A DNA stretch of 37,125 bases from Elusimicrobiota bacterium (GTDB taxonomy: Bacteria; Elusimicrobiota; Elusimicrobia; Elusimicrobiales; UBA9959), in contig DMES01000071.1 in assembly GCA_003450815.1 (NCBI GenBank), positions 1-37,125 on the forward strand. The letters are read 5' to 3'. Made by a program: the position numbers and the translations under genes. Positions 6,065-15,189 of this stretch are shown piece after piece. How positions within the stretch are numbered: position 1 is the stretch's first letter; the number at the start of each line of letters is the position of its first letter. The notes beneath the pieces were generated by a model. The model saw only the letters and a program-made list of their open reading frames with translations. It did not search any database and was not told where the DNA came from.

Positions 6065-8743
6065 CTAGAACAATTCCTCATCGGATTCCTGAGCCTTTAT
6101 GTATCTCACCTTTTCTCCGCCCTCAGACTGGTCATTCTCAAAGCCGGTGGGGTCTTCCTCTTTAGTGACAGCCTTGGGCGCGTCGGGCAGCTCAAGCATG
6201 GGAATTTCCAAAAGCCTGCCCGGTTTTCTGGCCGGTTTGGCCTTTGCGGAAAGCTTTCTTGCGGATGCTTTTTTTACGGCCGGTTCCGGCTGCGGCGTAG
6301 TCAAAGCGCCGCCCGCTTGTCCGCCGCGTCCTTCTTTTCGAACCGTTTTTTCCTGTGAAAAATCCAGCAGTTCCATGGCGTCATTATTTAACCCGCGGAT
6401 TATCTCGTTTTTGGACACATCAACTTCAAACTGGTAAAGAAGCGGATCATATTTTTGCCTTATCAAACGATACTGCACAACCAGGATATCTCCGTGAAGA
6501 GGAGTGGCCGTCCACACCTCGCTCGCGCCGCCGGACGAACCGGAAAGGAAAGAATTTGCAAACCATCCGCCGATAGCGCCCCTGCCTCCGGAAAGCTTAT
6601 AGTTCTTAACTATCTCAATCGCTTTTTTTACCCCTTCGTTCGCGACTAAAGGGGCGGCAGTTCTATCTGGCGCCTGCGCAGAGGGCTGGTTCTGTGACAC
6701 CGGCTTATCCCCCACTCCTGCAACTGGTGTGGTGGCCGTCCGAGATTGTGATTCGACCGCCGCGTTCCCCTGGTCTCTTTTTGACGCGTTATCCGCAGCC
6801 GGCTTGGCGTCAGTTGTCTCCTTCGCCTGCGACTCAAGCTGGGAAGGCATTATGCTTTTTGTGGAACGCTTTGAAGAATTAAAATCAAGCATTGAAAATT
6901 CGGACAAGCTCAAGCCGTCTCCCAGGAAAAAGAAGCCAAGCCCGCCCGCGGCTATAGCTCCAAAAATGGTTAAAATTATCATAAAAGCCATTCTCCCGCC
7001 CTTGCTGGCCGGTTTTGCGGCTATTTGTTCTTCAGCCTGTATTTTTACGGTGGGAATGGTTACACGCTCAGTTTTCTCAAGCTCACTTGAATATGATGGA
7101 GGTTTGGCAGATCCAATTCCGCTTAAATCAGCTTGCCGCTCCTGAAGTTCAGCGGAGGCGCCAAATCTATCCGCGGAATTCTTCAGGCCTGCCTCCTGGT
7201 GTGGCTCCGCAGTCTGCCCGCCGCGTTGCAGGTTGTCCGCAGCCTGCAACGCGCTCTGAAATTGCGGTTGCGACTCGGATCTATCCGCCCCTCCCGACGT
7301 GGAGAACTGTGAAAGATGGTTTGCATTTCCTGCCGGGGCGCCAAAGATTTGATAGGACGGTTGGGGCTGGCCACTGCCGGGCTTGGAAGCAGGCGCCTGA
7401 AATGACTCTTGCGCCTGGCGCACCTCCGGGCCGCTGGAATTGTCAACGGCCGGCGTCTCAACAGCGGAATGCGGCTGACGCGGGGTAACCCGCTGTGTGG
7501 TTTCCGCTCCGGAAAATCCCCCTGAAGGGGCTGCGCCGCGAGGAACCACTGTCTCTATCTCAAACTGCTGCATTTTTTCAACCGGCTCGGCGCCTCTTGA
7601 GGTTACCACGGTAAAATCGTAAACCACCCCTCCCGCCTGTTGCGGAAGCGGCTCAAGTTTTACGGGCTGAACCGGTTCCTGAACAGCCGGCGACGGCGAC
7701 GCATAAAGCGGACTTATGACTTTTTCAGACTCAATAGCGGGAGGGTTTTGCGCCGGCTCGGGATGGCCCGGTCCAAAGTCGGCCGGTTTCTTAGCGCTTC
7801 CGCCCAAACTTTTCAGCTTACCACTGGTTATACCGGTCCCCTCCCGGGAGGACATATCGCGCACGCCATGCCGTTCCAGTTTGATTTCACCTGAAATTTC
7901 CAGGTTTTTTAAAATATTGGCGTCTTTCTCTTCAATCACGCTTTCCGATTCAGCCACAGGAGAACCTTCGGCTTCAGTAAAATCAGGCGCTTTTTGACCG
8001 ATGTCTTGTGGCTTGTAAACTGTATCCTGCAACTCCTCCGTCTCAGGCGCGGGAAGGGGCGGAACCTTATGTAAATTATCTTTATTTATCTCTCCTATCT
8101 TCTTTATGGGTTCAGCCTTTCCCTTCAACTCCGCCGGACGAGGAAGCCGCTCAAATTCTTGTTCCGGAGCGCTTATCCGGCCTATTGCAGCCTTCAGCTT
8201 GTTTTCCAGCTCCGCTATGCGCTCACACTGTTTTTTGTCCTCAATCTCCTTCATTCGCATTTTTTCTAGCAAAAGATTCTTTTCCCAGCGTGCGGCTTCC
8301 AGTTCCTCCTGTATTTTTGAGAGGCGGATATCAAATTTATCCATAAAGTCGTAGTCAAGCGACTTTTCCCGCTCAGACGCGCTATTAGGGGCGGCGTTCC
8401 CGGTTTTAAGAATGCCTTCAATGGTGTTAAGCAGGCTTTCGTAGGAAGACCCCTGATCGGGATAATTTTCATACGCAGGCTGTACTGCCGGTAAAGCGCC
8501 GGAGTCAAAAGCGTAAGAATCCCCGCCTGAGCCATAGCCTGAAGAAGTCATTTTCCCGGCCCCGACACTCAAGGCCGCGGAAATCTCGTCTACCTGATAA
8601 GCCGCCTTCCAATCGCCAGGATTATCTCCAGCGCAAGTTTCAAGGCAAACAAGGCTGTCCTGCGCGAAGCCTGGCGTAGTCAGCAGTTCGCCGGGCGCGT
8701 AGGGACCAAGGATATTGCCTTCGGAGTAGAACCAGTATTTCAT
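6065..8743 (-). CDS. GYF-domain single-pass membrane protein of the pilus operon
   Basis: This is a long (892-residue) modular protein. Residues 1-60 resemble the GYF_2/DUF4339 domain ('YWFYSEGNILGPYAPGELL' with later 'DWKAAYQ'), which normally binds proline-rich peptides. Residues about 130-190 form a charged coiled coil. Residues 190-580 are Pro/Glu/Ser/Gln-rich and probably disordered. One membrane helix lies at about 586-608 ('MIILTIFGAIAAGGLGFFFLG'). After another disordered stretch comes a folded domain (about 705-800, 'GVKKAIEIVKNYKLSGGRG' to 'NNDAMELLDFS') that I do not recognise, and then a basic and acidic tail. The GYF end should be cytoplasmic. Position just upstream of pilB-pilT-pilC suggests a pilus regulatory or scaffold role; this is inference. 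A weak TTGTCA/TAAATA promoter-like pair lies about 35-60 bases upstream of the start. Confidence 0.78.
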   Translation of the reverse strand: MKYWFYSEGNILGPYAPGELLTTPGFAQDSLVCLETCAGDNPGDWKAAYQVDEISAALSVGAGKMTSSGYGSGGDSYAFDSGALPAVQPAYENYPDQGSSYESLLNTIEGILKTGNAAPNSASEREKSLDYDFMDKFDIRLSKIQEELEAARWEKNLLLEKMRMKEIEDKKQCERIAELENKLKAAIGRISAPEQEFERLPRPAELKGKAEPIKKIGEINKDNLHKVPPLPAPETEELQDTVYKPQDIGQKAPDFTEAEGSPVAESESVIEEKDANILKNLEISGEIKLERHGVRDMSSREGTGITSGKLKSLGGSAKKPADFGPGHPEPAQNPPAIESEKVISPLYASPSPAVQEPVQPVKLEPLPQQAGGVVYDFTVVTSRGAEPVEKMQQFEIETVVPRGAAPSGGFSGAETTQRVTPRQPHSAVETPAVDNSSGPEVRQAQESFQAPASKPGSGQPQPSYQIFGAPAGNANHLSQFSTSGGADRSESQPQFQSALQAADNLQRGGQTAEPHQEAGLKNSADRFGASAELQERQADLSGIGSAKPPSYSSELEKTERVTIPTVKIQAEEQIAAKPASKGGRMAFMIILTIFGAIAAGGLGFFFLGDGLSLSEFSMLDFNSSKRSTKSIMPSQLESQAKETTDAKPAADNASKRDQGNAAVESQSRTATTPVAGVGDKPVSQNQPSAQAPDRTAAPLVANEGVKKAIEIVKNYKLSGGRGAIGGWFANSFLSGSSGGASEVWTATPLHGDILVVQYRLIRQKYDPLLYQFEVDVSKNEIIRGLNNDAMELLDFSQEKTVRKEGRGGQAGGALTTPQPEPAVKKASARKLSAKAKPARKPGRLLEIPMLELPDAPKAVTKEEDPTGFENDQSEGGEKVRYIKAQESDEELF

Positions 8744-8830
8744 AAGGTTTTAATACTCTAATTCTACAAATAGGATATTTAGAATTTAAGGCTAAGATAT
8801 GACAAAATTGTTTCGTTCGGGAAAACGGAA

Positions 8831-8917
8831 GGGTAGAGGTTAGGTGGTAGAGGGTTGAGGGTGCAGAGATAAGGAACTCATTCCCTATACCCTATCCCCT
8901 CTACCCTAAACCCTATT
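8831..8917. repeat. degenerate heptamer hairpin element, copy 1
   Basis: The left arm is built of units like GGGTAGA/GGTTAGG/TGGTAGA/GGGTTGA. The right arm is the inverse (CCCTATA/CCCTATC/CCCTCTA/CCCTAAA). The tip AAGGAACTCATTCCCT is shared with copy 3. It fills the gltX to GYF gene gap (8744-8917) and abuts the gltX stop codon. Confidence 0.8.
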
Positions 8918-10378
8918 TTACACCGCCAGTTCTTTAGCTTTTTCAAGCCGTTTAACGGCTTCATCACGGCCCAGATATTCTATCATCCTGAAAAGCGTCG
9001 GTCCGTCGCTCCTGCCTGACAGAGAAACCCTCACAGGATGGAACACCTGCCCCGCCTTAAAGCCGTTATCTTTGGCGAAAGCCCTGGTGGCGGCTTCTAT
9101 CCGGTCCTCTTTAAATTCATCCAGGCCGAGGTATACCTGTTTTATGCCGTCCAGGATTTTAAGCACATCGGTATTTTTCAGAACCTTGTCAACCGCATGC
9201 TCGTCATATTCCGCTTCCGCGAAAAAGAATTTAACCAAGGCCGGGATTTCGCGTAAAAGCTTATACTTCCCCTGCTCCAGGCCCACAATATCGGCAACCG
9301 GCACATAGGAAGCGGCGGTGTTTATGCCGGCATCTTTCAAATACGGCATAGCCAGAGCCACCAGTTGTTCTTTGGTCATCTTCCTTATATACTCACCGTT
9401 CATCCACTGCAATTTTACCGGGTCAAAAATGGCCGGGCTTTTCTGGCAGCCCTTAAGGTCGAATTTTTCCTCAAGCTCGCCGGGGTTAAAAAGCTGCCGG
9501 CTGTCGGGCGTGGACCAGCCAAGCAGCGCCAGATAGTTTTTCATGGTCTCGGGCAGATAACCCTCTTTGCGGTATTCCCCAACGCTGGTGGCGCCATGCC
9601 GCTTTGAAAGCCTTGTGCCGTCGGGACCGAGGATCATGGAAAGGTGGGCGAACTCAGGTATTTTCCAGCCCAGAGCCTGATAAAGATTTATCTGAAGCGG
9701 AGTATTAGAGATATGGTCGTCGCCGCGTATTACATGCGTTATTTCCATCAGGTGGTCATCCACAACGCAGGCAAAGTTATAAGTGGGGTAGCCGGACGCC
9801 TTTATCATCACAAAATCGTAGAGCAGCTTATTTTCAAACTCCACCCCGTTGTGGATAAGGTCGTTCCAGGCTGTAACGCCGCCGTCCGGCATACGAAAGC
9901 GGATTACGGGACTGCGGCCCTGCGCCTCAAAATCCTTTTTTTGCGCCTCAGTAAGGGCCCGGCAGTTACCCTCATATTTAAGGGGCCGCTTTTCCAGCTG
10001 GGCTTTTTTTCGCATGTCGTCCAGCTCCGCCGGCGTGCAGTAACAATGATAGGCCTTCCCGTCCTTAATCAGCCCTTCGGCATATTTTTTATAAATGCCG
10101 GCGGCCTCGCGCGCGCTTTGCACATAGGGGCCGTAGGAGCCTTTTTGTGAACCGTCAGGCATAGCGCCTTCGTCCCAGGCAAGCCCCATCCACTGCAGGC
10201 TTTCAAAAATCGACTTAACGGATTCGTCAGTGGAACGGAGTTCATCCGTATCCTCAATGCGCAAAATAAAAGTGCCGCCGTATTTTTTGGCGAACAGATA
10301 ATTAAAAAGGGCGGTTCTGGCGCCGCCGATATGCAAATGTCCGGTGGGAGAGGGAGCAAATCTTACTCTTGAGTTCAT
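8918..10378 (-). CDS. gltX: glutamyl-tRNA synthetase
   Basis: This 486-residue protein is a full-length class I synthetase that charges tRNA-Glu. It has the HIGH-type motif in 'RFAPSPTGHLHIGGARTALFN' (residues 6-26) and the KMSKS-type motif 'GTRLSKRHGATS' near residue 255. Other family blocks are 'GTFILRIEDTD', 'NFACVVDDHLMEITHVIRGDDH' and the C-terminal anticodon-binding helical domain ending 'FRMIEYLGRDEAVKRL'. Whether it is discriminating (Glu only) or also charges tRNA-Gln cannot be told by eye. It is downstream of recN across a heptamer element. No Shine-Dalgarno sequence precedes the ATG, as for several housekeeping genes here. Confidence 0.97.
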   Translation of the reverse strand: MNSRVRFAPSPTGHLHIGGARTALFNYLFAKKYGGTFILRIEDTDELRSTDESVKSIFESLQWMGLAWDEGAMPDGSQKGSYGPYVQSAREAAGIYKKYAEGLIKDGKAYHCYCTPAELDDMRKKAQLEKRPLKYEGNCRALTEAQKKDFEAQGRSPVIRFRMPDGGVTAWNDLIHNGVEFENKLLYDFVMIKASGYPTYNFACVVDDHLMEITHVIRGDDHISNTPLQINLYQALGWKIPEFAHLSMILGPDGTRLSKRHGATSVGEYRKEGYLPETMKNYLALLGWSTPDSRQLFNPGELEEKFDLKGCQKSPAIFDPVKLQWMNGEYIRKMTKEQLVALAMPYLKDAGINTAASYVPVADIVGLEQGKYKLLREIPALVKFFFAEAEYDEHAVDKVLKNTDVLKILDGIKQVYLGLDEFKEDRIEAATRAFAKDNGFKAGQVFHPVRVSLSGRSDGPTLFRMIEYLGRDEAVKRLEKAKELAV

Positions 10379-10400
10379 ATGTCAATAATAGCAAATCGAG

Positions 10401-10523
10401 AGGAACAGGCTGAAGGCTGAGGACTGAAGGATACAGGAAACATTCAAAACGGCAAAATTTTTTTTAGCCTTTAATCCTTCAAGCCTTAAGCCCTCAGCCT
10501 TCAGCCTTCAGCCTTCAGCCTGT
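10401..10523. repeat. degenerate heptamer hairpin element, copy 2 (supplies the recN stop)
   Basis: The left arm carries units GGCTGAA/GGCTGAG/GACTGAA. The right arm has TCAGCCT repeated several times around an A/T-rich centre (10441-10466). The right arm runs into recN: the last four codons of recN and its TGA are repeat units. Confidence 0.8.
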
Positions 10524-12178
10524 CTGCTTTCCGCAAGAAGCTCGGCGGCGTGTTTTACGGCCTGGGCAGAGGATTTCTGTTTGCCGCCAAGCATCCGGGC
10601 TATCTCAGCGGTCCTGTCCGCGGCGGAAAGCTCGCGGGCCGTGACGGTGGAGGATTTTTTAAGCGATATTTTTTCAACGATAAAGTGCTTATCCGCGAAA
10701 GCGGCCACCTGCGGCAGATGTGTGATGCAGAAGATCTGCTTCTCCGAGGCAAGCCGGCGAAGTTTTTGCCCCACCAGGCGCCCGGTGACCGCGCCCACTC
10801 CGGTATCCACCTCGTCAAATACAAGCGCGCCTATCCGGTCCGCTGCGGCAAGCACAGTTTTCAGGGCAAGCATAAGGCGCGACATTTCCCCCCCGGAAGC
10901 CGTGAACCTTAAAGGGCGCAGCGGATATCCGGGATTGGCGGAAAAAAGATATTCAACTGCGTCCATCCCATAGGATGAAATATTCCCCTCCTCAGCCTCC
11001 ACCGCCGCCTCAAAGCGCAATTCCTTAAAACCAAGGTCCGACGCCTCGTTTTTTGTCTGGGCGGCCAGTTTCAGCGCGGCGGCGCTCCGGGCGGCGTGCA
11101 GAGAACGCGCGAGTCCAAGCAGGAGCGCTTCGCTTTTTTCAAGCGCTTTCTGGGCCTCCGCCCTGTCAAGGCTGAGGTCTTCAAGTTCCGCTATTTTATT
11201 TTCAAGTTCCGCGCCTTTTTCAGCCACGGCGTTTTCATCAGAGCCGTATTTTTTCTTAAGCGAGGATATTTTTTCAAGCCGGGACAGACAGGCGTCAAGC
11301 CTGCCCGGGTCGGTATCAAGGCCCTTTGAATATTTATAAAGCTCTTCGGAAATGTCACACACTTCAATGAGCGCGGTTTCAAGCCGGGCGGCGAGTGCCG
11401 GAGCGCCCTCATCAAGCTCGCCAAGGGTTTTCAGCTTTTCAAGAGCCTTTTCAAGGTTCCCCCTGGCGGCGCCTTCGGAACCCGCGATAAGTTCATACGC
11501 GGCGTTTGAAAGCAGAAAAAGTTTTTCGGCGTTTTTAAGCCTTGGATACAGGGTTTCAAGCTCCGCTTCCTCTCCGGATTTAAGCGCGGCGTCAGTTATT
11601 TCTTTAAGCTGAAAACGGTACAGGTCAAGCAGCCGTTCCCTCTCCGTTTCCGACATTGAAACCGCTTCAAGCCGGCCGCGCAGCGCCTGCGCCCGCAGGA
11701 AAGCCTCGCGCACGGCACCCGCCTGTTTTTCAAGCCGGCCATAGCGGTCAAGAAGGGCGCGCTGCACCTCGGTTTTCAGCAGGCTTTGATGCTCGTTCTG
11801 GCCGTGAAAATCCACCAGCGCCGAGCCAAGGGCGGAAACGCGGGAAAGCGGCACCTGCCTGGCGTCGATAAATGCTCTGGCGCGGCCTTTGGAATCGCTC
11901 TGGCGCTTAAGCGTAAAAGAGCCGCCCAGAAGGCCGAAGCTTTCAAGGAGTTCCCTCTCAAGCCCGGCGGCTGAGAATTCCCCACAAACTTCGGTCAGCG
12001 CGCTTCCGGGGCGCAGGATATCCGAGCCGGCCCTTTCCCCCAGAAGAAAACCAAGGGCTGAAATAATTATTGATTTGCCTGCCCCCGTTTCCCCGGTAAA
12101 TACATTAAGCCCCGGCCCGGGTTCAAGCGTCAGCTCTTCTATCAGCGCGAAATTTTTGATAGCAAGTTTTTTAAGCAT
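10508..12178 (-). CDS. recN: DNA repair protein RecN (SMC-like ATPase)
   Basis: This 556-residue protein is full length for RecN, which acts early in recombinational repair of double-strand breaks. Seen: N-terminal 'MLKKLAIKNFALIEELTLEP', Walker A 'GETGAGKSIIISALGFLLGERA', a central coiled-coil (about 150-370), the ABC signature 'SGGEMSRLMLALK', Walker B 'IGALVFDEVDTGVG' and the switch 'CITHLPQVAAFADKHF'. The C-terminal end '...RQAEG' is coded by a heptamer repeat element, so the original C-terminus may have been replaced. It lies between nadK and gltX on the same strand, with repeat elements in both gaps. Confidence 0.96.
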   Translation of the reverse strand: MLKKLAIKNFALIEELTLEPGPGLNVFTGETGAGKSIIISALGFLLGERAGSDILRPGSALTEVCGEFSAAGLERELLESFGLLGGSFTLKRQSDSKGRARAFIDARQVPLSRVSALGSALVDFHGQNEHQSLLKTEVQRALLDRYGRLEKQAGAVREAFLRAQALRGRLEAVSMSETERERLLDLYRFQLKEITDAALKSGEEAELETLYPRLKNAEKLFLLSNAAYELIAGSEGAARGNLEKALEKLKTLGELDEGAPALAARLETALIEVCDISEELYKYSKGLDTDPGRLDACLSRLEKISSLKKKYGSDENAVAEKGAELENKIAELEDLSLDRAEAQKALEKSEALLLGLARSLHAARSAAALKLAAQTKNEASDLGFKELRFEAAVEAEEGNISSYGMDAVEYLFSANPGYPLRPLRFTASGGEMSRLMLALKTVLAAADRIGALVFDEVDTGVGAVTGRLVGQKLRRLASEKQIFCITHLPQVAAFADKHFIVEKISLKKSSTVTARELSAADRTAEIARMLGGKQKSSAQAVKHAAELLAESRQAEG

Positions 12179-12190
12179 AGAACAGAATCA

Positions 12191-12272
12191 GCGGCTAGAG
12201 ACTAGGGGCTAGGGGAGAGGGTAAAATCATAAGGAACTCCTTCCCTAACCCCTATCCGCTCGCCCCTATTAC
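12191..12272. repeat. degenerate heptamer hairpin element, copy 3
   Basis: Arms of the type CTAGGGG / CCCCTAT lie around the tip AAGGAACTCCTTCCCT, nearly identical to the tip of copy 1. It fills the nadK-recN gap and touches the nadK stop codon (TAG, 12275-12273). Confidence 0.8.
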
Positions 12273-13115
12273 CTACCGCTCCCCCCACCTGAGTTTTTTT
12301 CTCAAAATATCAAAGTAGGAGAAATTTTCCGGCACCAGCATTTCAAATATCTGCGGATGTTTTTTTATAATTATCTCATCACGGGCTTTTAATTCAAAAT
12401 TTTCCTGGCCGTCAATAGATAAAATCACTTTATGCGGGCCGTAGCGCGCTGAAAGCACTTTTATTTTTATGTTTTCACCGGCTGACAGCACCAAAGGCCG
12501 ATGCGTAAGGGTATGCGGACATATCGGAGAAAGCAGGGCGACTTCAAGCTCAGGCATGGCTATGGGTCCCAAAGCGGCCAGATTATAGGCGGTGGAACCC
12601 GTGGGAGTACACACAATCAGCCCGTCTCCGAAATAATTTGACAGGAACTGGCTGCCATACGACACATGAAGGCTGAAAGCCCTGGCCTCTATGCTCCGGA
12701 TCACGCAGTCATTCAAAGCGGGAAAGGGGCCGAACACTTTTTTGGAGCCGCGCGTGACCTCAGCCGAAAGCAGGCTGCGTTTTATTTTTTTAAATTTCCC
12801 TTCAATAAACTCATTAATTCTTGAGACAAATTCCGCGTTTTCCATGCCGCTTAAAAACCCAAGCCCCCCCGCGTTTATACCAAGCGCGGGAATGGAGTGC
12901 TTCATCAGATGGCGGGCGGCGTAAAGCACGGTACCGTCTCCGCCCACGGCCACGGCGGCGTCAGCGGCCCTGAAATCGCAAAAGACATCGTTAACGCAGA
13001 TCTTGGCAACCCGCACTCCGGCGGCGGACAGCTTTTTTTCTATGCCGGCCGTGAAAACGATAGCTTTTCTCCTTTTGGAATTATAAAAAATCACAACGCT
13101 TTTTATCCGTTTCAT
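12273..13115 (-). CDS. nadK: NAD kinase
   Basis: This 280-residue protein belongs to the ATP-NAD kinase family, making NADP from NAD. The diagnostic 'AVGGDGTVLYAAR' (GGDG motif), 'GINAGGLGFLSGM' and the Gly-rich C-terminal motif 'GLIVCTPTGSTAYNLAALGPI' are all present. A conserved Asp ('GDG') and the 'NDCVIRS' segment are as expected. I start at the ATG at 13115 (MKRIKSVVIFYN). A TTG five codons earlier is also open but has no better ribosome site. It follows the histidine-kinase gene across a 51-bp gap containing a palindrome. Confidence 0.94.
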   Translation of the reverse strand: MKRIKSVVIFYNSKRRKAIVFTAGIEKKLSAAGVRVAKICVNDVFCDFRAADAAVAVGGDGTVLYAARHLMKHSIPALGINAGGLGFLSGMENAEFVSRINEFIEGKFKKIKRSLLSAEVTRGSKKVFGPFPALNDCVIRSIEARAFSLHVSYGSQFLSNYFGDGLIVCTPTGSTAYNLAALGPIAMPELEVALLSPICPHTLTHRPLVLSAGENIKIKVLSARYGPHKVILSIDGQENFELKARDEIIIKKHPQIFEMLVPENFSYFDILRKKLRWGER

Positions 13116-13136
13116 AGCGATATAATACAACTTTTA

Positions 13137-13161
13137 CCCGAAAATTGCCGCAATTTTCGGG
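13137..13161. repeat. 23-bp palindrome, copy 2 of 4
   Basis: CCGAAAATTG-CCG-CAATTTTCGG, extended by one C/G pair at each end, lies between the histidine-kinase stop and nadK. It is a plausible transcript-end hairpin, though no U-run follows. Confidence 0.75.
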
Positions 13162-13166
13162 AGTTA

Positions 13167-15164
13167 TTAATAACTGTTATTGCCCCATGGAGGTTCTTTG
13201 CCGATTACTTTGAGCCAGGGTAAATGTGAAAACCTTTCAGGCGGATGGCCGGTTTCAAGATAAATACCGGTAAAACCTTTTTCCCACAGATCCTTGGCAA
13301 TATCCTCGCCTTTCAATCCTTCGCCAAGTTCGGAATCCAGATAGATAGGCGTATCTTTGGGAAAAGCCTCAAGACTTGACAGGAATTCAACCGGGGCTTT
13401 AAAAGCTTTCAGCGTTATACCGTTGTTTCTGGCGGACATTTTCCAGGTCATATGCACCAAAGCGTCATCATCCAGTAAAACTTCCACGCCTGAAGCAGGC
13501 GTGGAATCAATAGTTTTTTTCTCTATTTCCTCACTATTCGCTATTCGCTGTACGCTACTCGCTGCCGTTATTGGGACCAATCCGGCCAGACCTTTGGGAA
13601 TCATCCGTATTTTAAAGCGTTCGCATCCTTCTATTATCCGCTTCTCTTCGTAGCGGCTGGTTACCAATATCGTTTTGCCGCCAAGGTCAAGCTCTTCGGC
13701 CAGGCTTAATCCCGTTTCTTTATAACCCAATAATTCATAATCAAAAAGATAAACTGCGCTTTCTGCTGTTCCAGGATTGTTTTTGACCCAACCGCGCAAT
13801 TTATCGGGTTCGGAAAAATGATAAACCTCTATGCCATGTTCCTTAACCCTCGCGGATTCAAAACGTCCCCGCCAGACCTGATGTATGCTTTCATCATCGT
13901 CCAAAACCACTACGGTTTTGCCGGAAGGCAGTTCGAGCTTTGAAACAAACCATGCGGGAGGCTCGGCCACAGGCAATTTTATGGTTACAGTCGTTCCTTT
14001 ACCCAATTCCGAAGTAATTCCCAGACTGCCGCCCCAGCCTTCAGCCGTGGTTCTGGCATGAAACACCCCAAGGCCGGACCCGCCGGTTTTACCATGCGTT
14101 TCCCCCCTCTGCCCAAGCTTCGCCAGTATTTCAGGCGATATACCTTTGCCGTTATCGGCTACAGCTAAAATAATTTTTTCGCCTTCATGAGCCAAACCTA
14201 CATTGACCACACCTTTGTCGCCCAAAACTTCTACAGCATTGTTGACTAAATTTGACACCAGCCGCTTAAATTCCACCGGCTGAATTTTGGCGAACAGGCC
14301 GTAAGAAGCGGCGGTTAACTCAAAATCAATGTTGATGCCGGGTTTTGATTCAAATTGCAGACGCTTTTCAGTAACCACCGGGTCAACAAGACTGGAAAGC
14401 AGGCAGACCGCAGGCGGCTCGATGGCGGTAGAGCGGATGCCCATGATGCTGTCAGCGTTGGAGGCCGCCTTGGACTGCTGTCTGTTTTTTTCAAGCAGAT
14501 TATTGGCTATGTCGCGTATACGGTTGACCGCATGCCGCAGTATTATGCGCTGCTCTTCCGGCATCTGCGCCGCATTCTTAAGCGCCGCGTCCAGCGCGGT
14601 CAAAGGCGACCGTATATCATGCGCCACCTGCGCGGATACATGTTCAAAAGATTCTTTTTTCTGTAAATCAAACAGTAATTGGTATTCGCGTATAAGCCGG
14701 TTTTTTTCCCTATAGCCTATAGGGAAAGATAGAGCGACAATCACCAGCCACACCAATACAGCCCAAAATATGGAACCCCAGCGGTTGTAATAGAATTTTA
14801 GTTCACCGGCATTTTGCGATTCGGCTTCGTCAAAAAAAAGCGAGGCGGAGACAAAACCGTGAAACAGCAGGTCTGGAACTTTAAGGTGTTGGGGTATGGA
14901 AAATTTTTGTGTACTCCCCTTTTGTTCCCAAACTGCTCCAGTAAAATCGCTAAGCACCGGCTTCTGCAATTCAAATATGGCGCGGCGGGTATCTCCCGCC
15001 AGCAGACTTTCCCTGGCGGTATCCGTTATATGGGTAGCCAATCGTTGTTTGAAGTGGCTGGTTGTCAGCACGGACATTACTGTTAAAACCGGCAGCAAAG
15101 CCGCTTGAAATAAGACTATTTTGAAGATAAGTTTGCGGACAAGCGGGGCGACATCTGTATTCAT
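13167..15164 (-). CDS. membrane hybrid histidine kinase with two receiver domains
   Basis: From ATG 15164 it has 665 residues. An ATG at 15227 is also open, but it overlaps the upstream gene; neither has a Shine-Dalgarno sequence. Layout: membrane helix about 12-33, periplasmic domain to about 128, second helix about 129-150, then the kinase. The H-box is 'AQVAHDIRSPLTAL' with phospho-acceptor His182. The N-box is 'NLVNNAVEVL' and the G-boxes are 'DNGKGI' and 'GGSGLGV'. Receiver 1 has the acidic pocket 'VVLDDDES', acceptor Asp in 'YLFDYEL', 'LVTSR' and 'IPKGL'. Receiver 2 has 'VLLDDDA', 'YLDSEL', 'LETG' and 'IGKE'. The linker between receivers is coded by heptamer repeats. It is downstream of a solute-binding protein gene, as in LuxPQ-like arrangements. 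There is no DNA-binding output domain. Confidence 0.88.
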   Translation of the reverse strand: MNTDVAPLVRKLIFKIVLFQAALLPVLTVMSVLTTSHFKQRLATHITDTARESLLAGDTRRAIFELQKPVLSDFTGAVWEQKGSTQKFSIPQHLKVPDLLFHGFVSASLFFDEAESQNAGELKFYYNRWGSIFWAVLVWLVIVALSFPIGYREKNRLIREYQLLFDLQKKESFEHVSAQVAHDIRSPLTALDAALKNAAQMPEEQRIILRHAVNRIRDIANNLLEKNRQQSKAASNADSIMGIRSTAIEPPAVCLLSSLVDPVVTEKRLQFESKPGINIDFELTAASYGLFAKIQPVEFKRLVSNLVNNAVEVLGDKGVVNVGLAHEGEKIILAVADNGKGISPEILAKLGQRGETHGKTGGSGLGVFHARTTAEGWGGSLGITSELGKGTTVTIKLPVAEPPAWFVSKLELPSGKTVVVLDDDESIHQVWRGRFESARVKEHGIEVYHFSEPDKLRGWVKNNPGTAESAVYLFDYELLGYKETGLSLAEELDLGGKTILVTSRYEEKRIIEGCERFKIRMIPKGLAGLVPITAASSVQRIANSEEIEKKTIDSTPASGVEVLLDDDALVHMTWKMSARNNGITLKAFKAPVEFLSSLEAFPKDTPIYLDSELGEGLKGEDIAKDLWEKGFTGIYLETGHPPERFSHLPWLKVIGKEPPWGNNSY
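13522..13564. repeat. heptamer repeat inside the kinase gene
   Basis: Units of the type AGCGAAT/AGCGAGT/AGCGTAC (minus strand) lie in frame. They encode 'AASSVQRIANSEEIEK' between the two receiver domains. It is a single arm without its inverse partner. Confidence 0.7.
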
Positions 15165-15189
15165 AAGGTTTGCGCGAAATGGCGATAAA

